Assembly (NCBI RefSeq): GCF_014171595.1
Contig: NZ_CP050451.1
Location: 2,356,001 to 2,420,000, forward strand
DNA length: 64,000 nucleotides
DNA from: Massilia sp. Se16.2.3
GTDB taxonomy: Bacteria; Pseudomonadota; Gammaproteobacteria; Burkholderiales; Burkholderiaceae_D
Direction: 5' to 3'
The notes beneath the pieces were generated by a model. The model did no database searches. It saw nothing but the letters and a program-made list of their open reading frames with translations, and was not told where the DNA came from. The stretch's first letter is position 1. Each line of letters opens with the position of its first letter. The position numbers and the translations under genes are program-made. Shown here piece by piece: positions 16,587 to 26,828 of this stretch.

Positions 16587-19319
16587 ATGAATTTGACGAG
16601 TTTCAAGCAGCGCCTGCCCGCGCAACTGACCGCCGGCGCCCTGATCTTCCTCCTTGCCGGCGCCGCCGCGTCCGCGCCCCTGCCCAAGGGCGTGCAGCTC
16701 GGCGCCTCGGTCGAAGGGATCACCGAATACCGCCTGGCCAACGGCCTGAAGGTCCTGCTGTTTCCCGACAACTCGCGTCCGACCGTCACCGTGAACGTCA
16801 CTTACCTGGTCGGCTCGCGCCACGAGAACTACGGCGAAACCGGCATGGCGCACCTGCTCGAGCACCTGCTGTTCAAGGGCGCGAAGAAGAACCCGGACAT
16901 CACGCGCCAGTTCGCCGACCGCGGCATGGACTTCAACGGCACCACCTCGCTCGACCGCACCAACTACTACGAGGTGTTCCAGGCCGCGCCCGGCAACCTC
17001 GATTGGGCGCTGCAGATGGAAGCGGACCGCATGACCGGTTCCTTCATTGCCCAGAAAGACCTCGATTCCGAGATGACGGTCGTGCGCAACGAATTCGAGA
17101 GCGGCGAGAATTCGCCCACCGGCGTGCTGGCCAAGCGCATGCAGAGCGTGGCCTACGACTGGCACAGCTATGGCCGTTCGACCATCGGCAACCGCAGCGA
17201 CATCGAGAACGTGCGCATCGCCAACCTGCAGGCCTTCTACCGCACCTATTACCAGCCGGACAACGCCGTGCTGCTGGTGGCCGGCAAGTTCGAGCCGAAC
17301 GCGACCCTCGCGAAGATCAACCGCCTGTTCGGCGCGATTCCGAAGCCGAAGCGCCAGTTGCCGCAATTCTGGACGGTCGAGCCCACCCAGGACGGCGAGC
17401 GCAGCTTCGCGGTGCGGCGCCAGGGCGACGTCCAGATCGTCATGCTGGGTTACAAGGTGCCGTCCAGCCTGCACGACGACAGCGACGTGATGGCCTTCGC
17501 CTCCGCCATCCTGGGCGACGTGCCGACCGGGCGCCTGCACAAGAGCCTGGTCGAGACCGGCAAGGCGAGCCAGGTGTTCACGTTCGGCGAGACCGGCTAC
17601 GCGCCCGGCCTGCAGTATGTCGGCGCCGTCGTGAAGAAGGGCGAGCCGCTCGAACCGGTGCGCGCCGCGCTGATCGAGGCCGTCGAGCACTTCGGCGACA
17701 CGCCGCCGACGGAAGAGGAAATGGCGCGCATCCGCCGCACCTACGAAAACCAGCTCGACCGCAGCCTGAACGACCCGCAGCGGGTTGGCGTGGCGCTGTC
17801 CGAAACGATCGCGCTGGGCGACTGGCGCCTGTTCTTCACCGGCCGCGAACGCATCAAGACCATCAGCGCGCTCGAAGTGGCCGGCGTCGCCAAGCGCTAC
17901 TTCCGGCGCGACAACCGCGTCACCGGCGTGTTCATCCCCGAGGACAGCCCGCTGCGCGCCGTGATCCCGCCGGCGCCGAGCGTGGAGAGCATCCTGAAGG
18001 ACTTCAAGCCGCGCGAGTCCAAACTGGTGTCCGAGGATTTCGAGCCGACCCAGGCGAATATCCTGAAGCGCACCCAGCTGGCGACTGCCGGCGGCGTCAA
18101 GCTGGCGCTGCTGCCCAAGAAGAACCGTGGCGAGACCGTCACCGTCGACCTGCGCCAGCACATGGGCGACGAGAAGAACCTGTTCGGCAAGGGCGCCGTG
18201 CCCGAGCTGACCGCGGCGATGCTCGTGCGCGGCACCAGCCGCTACACGCGCGAACAGCTGGCCGACGAGTTCGAGCGCCTGCGCATTTCCGGCGGCCTGA
18301 CCCATTTCCAGACCACGCGCGAACACCTGCCCGAGGCACTGCGCCTGGTGGCCCACGTGCTCAAGGAACCGGGCTTCCCGCAAGCCGAGTTCGAGCAGCT
18401 GCAGCGCCAGTCGCAGGTCGCGCTCGAGGCCAGCCGGGGCGAACCGCAATCGGTTGCCGCGCGCGCCCTGAACCGCCACTTCGACATCTACCCGAAGGGC
18501 GACGTGCGCCACGCGAACAGCATCGACGAAGACCTGGCCGAACTGCAGGCCGCGCGCCTGGACGAGCTGCGCGCCTACCACCGCGAATTCTACGGCAGCG
18601 TGCCGGCCGAGATGGCGGTGGTCGGCGACTTCGACCCGGCAGTGGTCACGCCGCTGGTCGAGGAGCTGTTCGGCAGCTGGAAGGCGGCCGCCAACGTGGC
18701 GCCGGTGCTGCGCGGCCATGCCGAGATCGCGCCGCTGGCGACCATGCTCGATACCCCGGACAAGGAGAACGGCTTCTACGCCGCGCGCCTGAACCTCGAC
18801 CTGAACATCGACGACCCGGACTATCCGGCCCTGACCCCGGCGAACTACATCTTCGGCGAAGGCGGCCTGCGCTCGCGCCTGATGGACCGCATCCGCCAGA
18901 AGGATGGCCTGTCCTACGGCGGCGGTTCGCAGCTCGACGCCGGCGACCTGGACCGGGCAGGGGGCTTCGAGATCAGCGCCATCGCTGCACCGCAAAACCT
19001 GCGGCGCCTGGACGCGGCCGTGCGCGAGGAACTGGCGCGCGCCGTCACGGGCGGCTTCACCGCGGCCGAACTGGCGGGCGCCAAGTCGGGCCTGATGCAG
19101 CAACGCCAGCAGACCCGCGCCGACGACGCCGCCCTGGCCTCGGGCTGGACCTCTTACCTGTACCGCAACCGCACCTATGAATGGTCGCGCCAGTTCGAGG
19201 ACAAGCTGATGGCGGTGACCCTGCCCCAGCTGAACGCGGCATGGCGCCGCGCCATCGACCCGAAGAAGCTGTCGGTCGTGATGGCCGGCGACGAGAAAAA
19301 GGCCAGGCCGGCGCCGTAA
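16587..19319 (+). CDS. M16-family zinc peptidase (pitrilysin-like), exported
   Basis: This 910-residue two-lobe peptidase carries a signal peptide ending near AGAAASA. The inverted zinc motif is HLLEH (H89, E92, H93) in GETGMAHLLEHLLFKG, with the distal acidic ligand in the NEFESGENSP block. The second half (from about residue 500) is the inactive M16-like lobe, which lacks HxxEH but keeps the RxxxxYG-type motif (RQKDGLSYGGGS). It should degrade peptides in the periplasm or at the surface. It is a single-gene unit followed by an SDR gene. Confidence 0.9.
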   Translation: MNLTSFKQRLPAQLTAGALIFLLAGAAASAPLPKGVQLGASVEGITEYRLANGLKVLLFPDNSRPTVTVNVTYLVGSRHENYGETGMAHLLEHLLFKGAKKNPDITRQFADRGMDFNGTTSLDRTNYYEVFQAAPGNLDWALQMEADRMTGSFIAQKDLDSEMTVVRNEFESGENSPTGVLAKRMQSVAYDWHSYGRSTIGNRSDIENVRIANLQAFYRTYYQPDNAVLLVAGKFEPNATLAKINRLFGAIPKPKRQLPQFWTVEPTQDGERSFAVRRQGDVQIVMLGYKVPSSLHDDSDVMAFASAILGDVPTGRLHKSLVETGKASQVFTFGETGYAPGLQYVGAVVKKGEPLEPVRAALIEAVEHFGDTPPTEEEMARIRRTYENQLDRSLNDPQRVGVALSETIALGDWRLFFTGRERIKTISALEVAGVAKRYFRRDNRVTGVFIPEDSPLRAVIPPAPSVESILKDFKPRESKLVSEDFEPTQANILKRTQLATAGGVKLALLPKKNRGETVTVDLRQHMGDEKNLFGKGAVPELTAAMLVRGTSRYTREQLADEFERLRISGGLTHFQTTREHLPEALRLVAHVLKEPGFPQAEFEQLQRQSQVALEASRGEPQSVAARALNRHFDIYPKGDVRHANSIDEDLAELQAARLDELRAYHREFYGSVPAEMAVVGDFDPAVVTPLVEELFGSWKAAANVAPVLRGHAEIAPLATMLDTPDKENGFYAARLNLDLNIDDPDYPALTPANYIFGEGGLRSRLMDRIRQKDGLSYGGGSQLDAGDLDRAGGFEISAIAAPQNLRRLDAAVREELARAVTGGFTAAELAGAKSGLMQQRQQTRADDAALASGWTSYLYRNRTYEWSRQFEDKLMAVTLPQLNAAWRRAIDPKKLSVVMAGDEKKARPAP

Positions 19320-19459
19320 GCTGCACCCTGGAAGGCCGCAGCGGACCAAAAGCGCAACACTCCCGCGCTAGCAGCCCCGCCTGGATTGATGAAACCCCGG
19401 CTTCCCGGTAGAATGTTGCCTTTGGGCATCATTGTGGCAAGACCGCGGGAGCAGCAGGG

Positions 19460-20266
19460 ATGAAGGGCAGGATCAAGCAGGAACCGAAGCAGGAAGCGAA
19501 AGAGGGCGGCTTGCCGTTTGCCGGCAAGGTGGCGATCGTCACCGGCGGGGCTGCGGGCATCGGCCGTGCCACGGCGCTGGCCTTCGGGCGTGCCGGCGCA
19601 TGTGTCGTGGTGGCCGACGTGTCGGTCGACGGCGGCCATGCCACGGCCGCGATGATCGTCGAGAACGGCGGCAAGGCCTTGTTCGTGCAGGCGAACGTGA
19701 CGCGCGCGGCCGATGTCGAAGCGCTGGTCGACAAGGCGGTGCACCATTACGGCCGCGTCGACTGCGCGGTGAATTCGGCGGCGCTGGAGGACGAGGGCGT
19801 GCCGCTGGCCGACATCGACGAAGCCGGGTTCGACCGCATCATGGACGTCAACGTCAAGGGCGTCTGGCTGTCGATGAAGTACCAGCTGCGCCAGATGAAA
19901 AAGCAGGGCGCCGGCACCATCGTCAACATGTCCTCGGCGCTGGGCCTGGTCGGTGCGCCGGGCATGGCCGCCTACGCGGCCAGCAAGCATGCGGTGGCGG
20001 GCCTGACCAAGAGCGCCGCGGCGGAATATGCCGGGGACGGCATCCGCGTCAATGCGCTGTGCCCGGGTGCGGTGCGTACGCCGATGCTGGCACGCGCCCT
20101 GAAGGCGGAGGCGGCAGCCGAGAAGAAGCTGCGCGAAGCGCACCCGATGGGCCGCTTTGCCGAGCCGGCCGAAATCGCCAACGCGGTGCTGTGGCTGTGC
20201 TCGGAACAATCCTCGTTCGTGACCGGCCACCAGCTGGCAGTCGATGGCGGCCTGACCGCGATCTGA
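19460..20266 (+). CDS. SDR-family oxidoreductase
   Basis: This is a 268-residue NAD(P)-dependent short-chain dehydrogenase. The cofactor motif TGGAAGIG (T28-G35), the DVSVDGGH acidic tip (favouring NAD), NVKGVW, catalytic serine in NMSSALGLVG, and Y172-x3-K176 (YAASK) are all present. The C-terminal SFVTGHQLAVDGG closes the classic SDR fold. The substrate is not predictable. It converges with the minus-strand repeat-protein gene over a shared hairpin at 20282. Confidence 0.88.
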   Translation: MKGRIKQEPKQEAKEGGLPFAGKVAIVTGGAAGIGRATALAFGRAGACVVVADVSVDGGHATAAMIVENGGKALFVQANVTRAADVEALVDKAVHHYGRVDCAVNSAALEDEGVPLADIDEAGFDRIMDVNVKGVWLSMKYQLRQMKKQGAGTIVNMSSALGLVGAPGMAAYAASKHAVAGLTKSAAAEYAGDGIRVNALCPGAVRTPMLARALKAEAAAEKKLREAHPMGRFAEPAEIANAVLWLCSEQSSFVTGHQLAVDGGLTAI

Positions 20267-20281
20267 GCTCGAGCGAATAAA

Positions 20282-20313
20282 AAGCGGGCGGCGCCGGTGG
20301 CGCTCGCCCGCTT
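20282..20313 (-). terminator. Intrinsic terminator shared by convergent genes
   Basis: AAGCGGGCG (20282-20290) pairs with CGCCCGCTT (20305-20313). On the minus strand the stem is followed by a T-rich TTTTTATTC, so it terminates the minus-strand gene ending at 20330. Confidence 0.75.
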
Positions 20314-20329
20314 GTCGTTTGCGGCGCGG

Positions 20330-21658
20330 TTACTGCGTCGAAGCGGTAGCGGCCGCCGGCGCGGCTGCCGGTGCTGCGCCTGCAGCCGGCTGGCGCAGCA
20401 GCAGGATATGCATGCGTGCGATGTCGGACAGGCCGCCGCGTGCCTTGACGCTCTCGAAGGTCTTGATCGCGTCTTCCTTGTGGCCGGCCTTGGCCTGGGC
20501 CTGGCCGAGACGCAGCTTGGCCTCGTCAGGCTGCTTCAGGCCGCCCTTGGCGATACCCTGCTGGATCAAGCCGATGCCCTTGTCGGCCTGGCCCATGGTG
20601 GTGTAGGCCCAGCCCAGGTTGACCAGGCCGGCGCCGGTCTTGGCCTTGCTGGCCGAGGCTTCGCCGCTGGCGATGTTTTTCGCGTCGTCGGCCGCACCCT
20701 TGTTGGCGCGGCTGCGCAGGGCGTCGTGGGCCTTGGCGTTGGCACCCTTGCCCAGCACGCCGGCGGCATAGCCCGCGTCCAGCACGTTCTTCGCTTCGGT
20801 GGCGAACGTGTCGCGCAGGGCCAGCTCGGCCAGGTCCATGTACTCGCTCTCGTCCAGGGTCTTGATTGCTGCAAACTGCAGGCGGCGCAGGGGCAACGGG
20901 TTGTTCTGGTCGAAGCCCGGCTTGGACGTCACGCCCAGGCGGATCAGTTCGTCCCACCATTCATCGGCCGGGTAATAGGTGACCAGTTTCTGGGCCACGA
21001 TTTCACGGGCAGCATTGTCCTTGGTCTCGCTGGCGGCGCTGCGCAGCAGTTTCAGGTCTTCCATGGTCGGCGTCTTGCCGGCCTTTTCGGTCTCTTCGAT
21101 CACCTGCAGCAGCAGCGGTTTGGCGGCCGCGTAGTCCTTGTTCAGGTAGTAGGCGCGCGAGAGCATCAGGCGTGCCGTCGTCATGTCGGCGCCCATCGAC
21201 TCGTAGCGCTTCAGGCTCTGGATGGCGCCCGCGTAGTTGGCCGCCTTGAACTGCATGTCGGCGAGGGTCAGCACCAGTTTCGGCTGCATTTCCTTCGGCT
21301 CGAAACCGGACTGGATGACCTGTTCGGACGTGGTTGCGAAGGCAGCGGTGTCGTTGGCAATCGAGGCCGAGACCATCTTCATGCGCGTGATGACATAGGT
21401 CTCGTAAGGCGTCTTGTTCGGCAGCGCATCGGCCTGGCCGAGGCGGGCGTTCAGCTCAGCCGTGTTCTTGGCGCTGATCAAAGGCTGCAATTGTGCCGGA
21501 TCGAGCAGCTTGGCCAGCTCCGGACGCACGCTGTTCTTGGCAGCGGCAGCCGGCGCGTCGTTCTTTTGCGCATGCGCGCTCGTCATCAGGGCAGGCGCGC
21601 TGTTCAGGCCGACGGCAGCCAGCAGCAGGCAGAGGCGAGCGAGACGGAAATGGGACAT
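20330..21658 (-). CDS. Secreted tetratricopeptide-like repeat protein
   Basis: This 442-residue exported protein has a start at 21658 that follows AGAAGGATC and gives a signal peptide ending near TSAHA; the longer open frame is rejected. The mature part is alpha-helical. It has TPR-like blocks, such as RLMLSRAYYLNKDYAAAKPLL, the LVNLGWAYTTMGQADKGIGL region, and LGQAQAKAGHKEDAIKTFESV at the C-terminus. A short Ala-rich tail ends the protein. Such periplasmic repeat proteins scaffold other proteins; the partner is unknown. Confidence 0.75.
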   Translation of the reverse strand: MSHFRLARLCLLLAAVGLNSAPALMTSAHAQKNDAPAAAAKNSVRPELAKLLDPAQLQPLISAKNTAELNARLGQADALPNKTPYETYVITRMKMVSASIANDTAAFATTSEQVIQSGFEPKEMQPKLVLTLADMQFKAANYAGAIQSLKRYESMGADMTTARLMLSRAYYLNKDYAAAKPLLLQVIEETEKAGKTPTMEDLKLLRSAASETKDNAAREIVAQKLVTYYPADEWWDELIRLGVTSKPGFDQNNPLPLRRLQFAAIKTLDESEYMDLAELALRDTFATEAKNVLDAGYAAGVLGKGANAKAHDALRSRANKGAADDAKNIASGEASASKAKTGAGLVNLGWAYTTMGQADKGIGLIQQGIAKGGLKQPDEAKLRLGQAQAKAGHKEDAIKTFESVKARGGLSDIARMHILLLRQPAAGAAPAAAPAAATASTQ

Positions 21659-21810
21659 GAAAGATCCTTCTAAAAAAATGAGCGGTGGATCCGCGGCAAA
21701 ATGGCGAATTTGCCAATCTTGTGCAAACGCGCATTGTCCCATAAACCGGCGGGACCCTGCGCCGCAATTGTGCCGCAGGGACTACCGGGGCGGGCGTGGC
21801 GTTACATTGC

Positions 21811-21835
21811 GTTACCTGCCTTGACGGCAGGTAAC
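21811..21835. promoter_or_regulatory. 10-bp perfect hairpin downstream of nagZ
   Basis: GTTACCTGCC (21811-21820) and GGCAGGTAAC (21826-21835) pair across TTGAC. It lies 20 bases after the nagZ stop on the minus strand. There is no T-run, so it may stabilise or end the nag transcript with help from Rho. Confidence 0.4.
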
Positions 21836-21854
21836 TTGTCGTGGGCGCGCGGCC

Positions 21855-23424
21855 TCAGAAACCGGGAACCGGGCAACGTCCCTCGGCCTCAATCTCGCCC
21901 GCCAGCCAGGCGTTGACGGCGGCTAGCGCCGGTGCCGCGAAGCCATAGGTCATCAGGGCCGGCGCGTCGAAGTCGAGTGCCTGGTAGGGGTTCCACAGGG
22001 CCAGGTGCAGGTCAGGGCGCCAGGTCGCTTTCGCGTGCGGGCCGTAGCGGCGGCGCGAGGTCGAGGCCAGCACCGTGAAGCGGCCGTCTGGGGCAGGGCG
22101 GCCCAGTCGAAGCTTTCCGCATCGGCAAACGTCACCAGCTCGACGTCGTAGAGCTGGCCGAGGGACGCGGCGATCTGCGCAGCAGGCACGCCGGCTTCCG
22201 AGACGCCGTCGCTGACCACGTCCTGGCGCGCCACCGGGCGCAGCCTGCTGCCCGCCGGCGGACGCACGACTTGCCCGCGTGCGCTCAGGGCGCGGCGCCA
22301 TGCCCGCGCCATCAGGGCGCGGTCGGCGGCATCGGTGCTGTAGACCGGGGCCTCGTCGGCGCCGGGCGGCGCATCGGGCTCGGCCGCAAGGGCGCCCGTG
22401 CCGGCAGCGACGCCGGCGCTCGTGCCCGTGGTTGCACCTGCAGGATGGGCCGCCGCGAGCGCGCCCAGGCGTGCCAGCTTCTGCTGGACCTGCGCCATCG
22501 GCAGTTCGCCAGAGGCGATCGCGGCGGCAATCGCCGCGACCGTCTCTTCCTGCGTCTCGCGCGAGCCGATCGCCATCACCATGTCGGCGCCGACCACCAG
22601 CGCGCGCACGGCGGCCTGGCCGGCGCCGTAGCGGTGCGCGATCGCATGCATGTCCATGCCGTCGGTGATGATCACGCCCTCGTAGCCCCAGCCGTCCCGC
22701 AGGATGCCGGTGAGGATGGGCTGCGACATCGTCGCCGGGTACTCGGCGTCGAGCGCCGGGTAGACGATGTGGGCGGTCATCATTGCCGGCGCCGGTTTTC
22801 GCGCTGCGCGGCCATGCGGAAGGGGGCGAATTCGAAGCGTTCGAGTTCTTCGAGCGGCTTGTCGACGGTGGGCAGCGCGCGGTGCGAGTCGATGTGGGTG
22901 TCGCCGTGGCCGGGGAAGTGCTTGACGCAGCAGGCCACGCCCTCGGCCTCGCTGCCGTCCATCCAGGCCAGCGCGATGCGGGTCGCGGTTTCCGCGTCGG
23001 CACCGAAGGAGCGCTCGGCGATCACCGGGTTGTGCGGGTTGTTGTTCAGGTCCAGCACCGGCGCGAAGTTCCAGTTGAAGCCGAGCGAGCGCACCGCGCG
23101 CGCCACCGCCGCGCCGACTTCGCGCGCGAGGTCCGGGTCGTTGGCGGCCCCAAGCGCCATCGCCGAGGGCGGCGCCGGCACCCAGGTCGAACGCACGACG
23201 GCGCCGCCTTCCTGGTCGAGCGCAATCAGGGCTTGCGGTCCCATCACGGCGCGCAGGGCGCCGGTGAAACGGGTCAGCTGGCTGGTATCGACCATGTTCT
23301 GGCGGAACAGGCAGGCGCCGCGCACCCGGTTTTGCGCCATGAAGGCGGCGGTGTCCTCGTCCAGTTCGGTGCCGAACAGGCGCACCATGATCAGCTGGCC
23401 GGCGAGTTGGTTCAGTTCTTCCAT
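21855..23424 (-). CDS. nagZ: Beta-N-acetylhexosaminidase NagZ (GH3), frameshifted as sequenced
   Basis: Repaired length is about 523 residues. NagZ releases GlcNAc from chitooligosaccharides or GlcNAc-anhydroMurNAc. The first frame has [32 protein letters not shown] and the NagZ loop [18 protein letters not shown] with the catalytic His. The second frame resumes at [20 protein letters not shown] and includes [11 protein letters not shown] with the nucleophile Asp. The last 75 residues are in a third frame. The breaks are single missing bases near 22795 (an AAAA run) and near 22092 (a CCCC run). The protein is longer than E. coli NagZ because of a C-terminal GH3-type extension. It is last in the nag operon, 13 bases after nagB-II. 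Confidence 0.8.
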
Positions 23425-23437
23425 GCGCGTCTTCAGT

Positions 23438-24496
23438 TCAATTGGTCTTGGTGACTTTGCTCAGGTGACGCGGCCGGTCCGGATCGAGCCCGCGCGCTTT
23501 CGACAGCTGCGCCGCCATCACATAAAAGGCCTGGATCGCGACGATCGGGTCGAGGTCGGGCGTGGCGGCCACCGGCAGGGTCAGGTCGCGCTCAGGCACG
23601 TCGTCCGGCGCGGCCAGCAGCACGCGCGCGCCGCGTCCGCGCATCTCGGCAGCGAGGGTCAGCAGACCCGCCTGGGCCGGGCCGCGAGTGGCGAAGATCA
23701 GCAGCGGATAGCCTTCCTCGATCAGCGCCATCGGGCCGTGCTTGATCTCGGCGCCGGAAAACGCTTCCGCCTGCAGGGCCGAGGTTTCCTTGAATTTCAG
23801 GGCCGCCTCCAGGGCGATGGGGAAGCTGATGCCGCGACCCACCACCATGATGTTGCGCGCTGGCGCCAGCACGTCGATGGCCGCCGACCAGTCGGCCTGG
23901 CTCGCCGCGCGCAAGGCCTCGGGCAGGGCGGCAACGCCGGCTTTCAGTTCCGCGTCGTCCTGCCACTCGGCCACCAGGCGCGCACCGGCGACGAGACTCG
24001 TGATGAAACTCTTGGTGGCGGCCACGCTCTGCTCCTTCCCGGCATGCAGCGGCATGGTCCAGGCGGCGCTCTGCGCCAGCGGCGAGCTGTCGTCGTTCAC
24101 CAGGGCCACCGTGGTGGCGCCGCCGGCGCGGAAGTACTGGATCGGTTCCACCACGTCCGGGCTCTGGCCCGACTGCGAAATGGCAATCGCCAGCGTGTCG
24201 CGCGTGACCAGGGGCGATTTGTACAGCGTGACGAGCGACATCGGCAGCGAGGTGACGAGGCGTCCGAGGCGCGACATGATCAGGTAGGCGACATAGCTTG
24301 ACGCATGGTCCGAGCTGCCGCGCGCCACCGTCACCGCGCTGTGGAAATTCGTCGACCTGAGCGTGCGCCCGAGTTCGGCGTAGCGTTCGGTGTCCTGGCT
24401 CAGTTGCAGCGCGACGCAGTCGCCGGCGGACATGGCCTCCTGCAGCATCAGCGAGGTGGCGGGTGCGCTGTCGGTCGCGCTTTTGCTGGAATTCAT
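23438..24496 (-). CDS. SIS-domain glucosamine-6-phosphate deaminase (NagB-II type)
   Basis: This is a 352-residue protein with two sugar isomerase domains and no glutaminase domain. [15 protein letters not shown] and [15 protein letters not shown] mark the first SIS fold. [25 protein letters not shown] residues and the end HLSKVTKT mark the second. GlmS-like proteins lacking the amidotransferase part act in catabolism as NagB-II, deaminating glucosamine-6-P to fructose-6-P, which fits its place between nagA and nagZ. The start at 24496 follows AAGGAGCAG and overlaps the nagA stop by four bases (ATGA). It is the only nag gene here with an unbroken frame. Confidence 0.85.
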   Translation of the reverse strand: MNSSKSATDSAPATSLMLQEAMSAGDCVALQLSQDTERYAELGRTLRSTNFHSAVTVARGSSDHASSYVAYLIMSRLGRLVTSLPMSLVTLYKSPLVTRDTLAIAISQSGQSPDVVEPIQYFRAGGATTVALVNDDSSPLAQSAAWTMPLHAGKEQSVAATKSFITSLVAGARLVAEWQDDAELKAGVAALPEALRAASQADWSAAIDVLAPARNIMVVGRGISFPIALEAALKFKETSALQAEAFSGAEIKHGPMALIEEGYPLLIFATRGPAQAGLLTLAAEMRGRGARVLLAAPDDVPERDLTLPVAATPDLDPIVAIQAFYVMAAQLSKARGLDPDRPRHLSKVTKTN

Positions 24497-25575
24497 ACGG
24501 CTGCTCCTTCGATATGGACGGCTTTGATGTTCAGGTCGCGGCCGAGCACCACGAAGTCGGCATGGCAGCCCGGCGCCAGGCGTCCGCGCAGCGGTTCGCC
24601 CGGTAATCGGCGGCATTGGTCGACACGCGCCGCGACGCTTCCGCCAGCGGCAGGCCGATCTTCACCAGGTTGCGCAGGGCGCCGTCCATCGTGAGCGTGG
24701 AGCCGACCAGCGTGCCGTCAGCCAGGCGCACGCCACCCATGCACTTGTGGACGACCTGGCGCCCCAGCATGTATTCGCCATCGGGCATGCCGGAAGCGGC
24801 CGTCGAATCGGTCACGCAGAACAGGTGCGGAATCGCGCGCAGCGCCACCTTGATTGCGCCCGGATGGACGTGCAGCAGGTCGGGGATGATCTCCGCGTAC
24901 TGCGCGTGTGCCAGCGCCGCACCCACCATGCCCGGCTCGCGGTGGTGCAGGCCCGGCATCGCGTTGAACAGGTGGGTAAAGCCGGCCGCGCCGTGTTCGA
25001 GCGCGGCGACGCCGTCTTCATACGAGCCGCTGGTATGGCCGATCTGCACGCGCATGCCCTTGTCGGCAAGCAGGCGCACGAGCTCGAGGTGGCCGTGGAT
25101 CTCGGGCGCCACCGTGATCACGCAGCGGCGCGCGACGGGCGTAGTCTTCCACCTCGCGCAGGGTCGCTTCCTTTGCAAACGGCGGCTGGGCGCCCAGTTT
25201 GGCGGCATTGATGTAGGGGCCTTCCAGGTGCACGCCGAGGATGCGCGCTTCGCCCTTGCCACGCTCTTCGATGGCCGCGCCGATCGCATCCAGCGCGCGT
25301 TCGATGTCTTCCGGCGGCGCCGTCATCGTCGTGGCCAGCAGGCTGGTGGTACCGTGTTTCGCGTGCAGGGCGGCGATGACGTGCGGCGCGTCGCCGCCTT
25401 CCATCATGTCGCGTCCGCCGCCGCCGTGCACGTGGACGTCGATGAAGCCGGGCAGGATGTAGTCGTCGTTATTCCCGTCAGGGTCGGCCGGGCTGCCGGC
25501 GATGGCCTCGATGATGGCGCCGTAGCGCAGTTCGCCGTGGATCCAGCCGTCCGGCGTGAGGATGTTGCCTTTCAT
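24493..25575 (-). CDS. nagA: N-acetylglucosamine-6-phosphate deacetylase, frameshifted as sequenced
   Basis: Repaired length is about 360 residues. NagA removes acetate from GlcNAc-6-P, between NagK and NagB. Amidohydrolase features are visible: FIDVHVHGGGGRDMMEG, GVHLEGPYINAAKLGAQP, QIGHTSGSYEDG, THLFNAMPGLHHREPGMVG and FCVTDSTAASG. The frame breaks near 25135 (one extra base inside a GCGCGCC-rich stretch) and near 24600 (one missing base). Repaired, the tail reads CHADFVVLGRDLNIKAV and its TGA overlaps the next start. Its own start overlaps the nagK stop by four bases. Confidence 0.82.
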
Positions 25576-26452
25576 GGTGCGGCCTTCTTCAGGTGACGTT
25601 CGATCATGCGCAGCGCGCCTTGCGCCGAGTCGCCCTGCGGCGCTAGGCAGCGTGCACGGGTCTCTGGCGGCAGCCAGGCCAGCAGCACTTCGCCCAGGCC
25701 GCCGCACGGGGCCAGCGGCAGGCGCGCGGACGGGTCGAGCGCATGGGCGATGCTGGCCACTTCGCGGCCCGCGTGTTCGAGGATGGCACGGGCCACCGGA
25801 TCGGTGTCGCCATGCAGGATCACGAAGCGCGCCAGGCTCGCATAGGCCGTCTGGTTGGCGCGCGCCCGAGCCAGACCTGGACGGCATCGCGGCTGCCGCC
25901 GCAGGCTTCGATGACCTCGCGCGCAAACGCGCCGCCTGCGACGCGGCCATCGATCACCTGTTCGATATGGTTCAGCGCGCGCAGCCCCATCCATGCGCCG
26001 CTGGCTTCGTCCCCGGCCGGGAAACCCCAGCCGCCGACTTCCACCTTGCTGCCGTCTTCCAGCATCGCTTCGCCGACGCTGCCCGTGCCGATCGCGACGA
26101 TCGCGCCTGGTTCTCCGCCATGGGCGCCCATCAGGGTGCTGAAGCCGTCGGTGCCCAGCACCAGGGCGGCGAAACCGGGATCGCTTGCCACGAACTGCGC
26201 GGCCCATTCCTTGTTGTGCACCCCGGCCAGGCCCAGGCCAATCGCCATCGAGGACAGGGGAGGGGAACCGATATCGGCCACCGCGCAGGCTTCGCCGATG
26301 GCTTGCATGATGGTGGTCCAGGCGTTCTGGATGCCGTGCGAGAGACCGGAAGGGCCGGCACTGGCCTGCGCCAGTTCGACGCCGTTGGCGCTGGCGAGAC
26401 GTACGCGGGTGCCGGTGCCGCCGCCATCGACGCCGATGAGGTATTCGATCAT
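25572..26452 (-). CDS. nagK: N-acetylglucosamine kinase (BadF/BadG/BcrA/BcrD family), frameshifted as sequenced
   Basis: Repaired length is about 293 residues. It phosphorylates free GlcNAc with ATP in the cytosol. The ASKHA fold shows as YLIGVDGGGTGTRVRLA (phosphate 1), GLGLAGVHN, VLGTDGF, and IVAIGTGSVG with GGWGFPAGDEASG. One base is missing near 25863 in a GCGCGC stretch; after it the frame resumes at ANQTAYASLARFVI and ends KKAAP. It is first in the nag operon, behind a strong promoter at 26504. A GntR/NagQ or LacI/NagR regulator is not in the window. Confidence 0.8.
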
Positions 26453-26503
26453 GGTTGAGGGGCGCCTGGAGAGGCTGCCGCAAGCTGGAAAAGGGGTCAG
26501 GGC

Positions 26504-26572
26504 ACTATAGGCAGGCTGCCTGGGTCTGTCAACAGGTATTTAAGTGGTATTGTTTTTGGGTAGAAGTGGTAT
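26504..26572 (-). promoter_or_regulatory. nag operon promoter with tandem operator-like half sites
   Basis: On the minus strand TTGACA (26527-26532) and TATAGT (26504-26509) are 17 bases apart, an almost ideal sigma-70 promoter. Transcription would start about 45 bases before nagK. Just upstream of the -35, ATACCACTT occurs twice as a direct repeat, at 26564-26572 and 26542-26550, with starts 22 bases apart (two helical turns). The half site AGTGGTAT resembles those bound by GntR/HutC-type amino-sugar regulators (DasR/NagR/NagQ); that assignment is inferred. Confidence 0.65.
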
Positions 26573-26828
26573 GGTTTCGTGCCGCTGCCGATTCGCCTTG
26601 GCTAGCTCAATGAGCAGCTTCATTTATGTGAATCGGGCAGGGATGTTGCTTTTTGCTGAACGAAGTCGTGTGCCGGTTCGCCGTCATGCAGTACGAGAGG
26701 CAAAACCATTCGTGCCTTGATGCTGCGCAATGTCCTGTTTGAACTATTTCATTAATTTTCGTTAAGAACCCATCGGTTTTGTGAAACCTCATGAAATGAG
26801 ACCAGGTGCCTTGCACGAACTTAACTAA
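26573..26828. other. AT-richer gap between the nag operon and vgrG
   Basis: No gene is supported in these 256 bases. Base composition falls well below the neighbours and stays lower through the T6SS island, which suggests the left boundary of acquired DNA. No direct repeats, tRNA end or integrase gene was seen. Confidence 0.5.

Noticed and set aside
16488..19349. 953-residue antisense open frame opposite the M16 peptidase
   Set aside because: Same artefact of high GC; low-complexity Arg/Gly/Ala translation and no ribosome site.
20297..21673. Plus-strand 458-residue frame opposite the repeat protein gene
   Set aside because: The minus strand has a signal peptide, a ribosome site and helical repeats; the plus frame is low-complexity.
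26607..26816. 69-residue minus-strand frame in the gap before vgrG
   Set aside because: No ribosome site, no recognisable family and odd composition; most likely chance.
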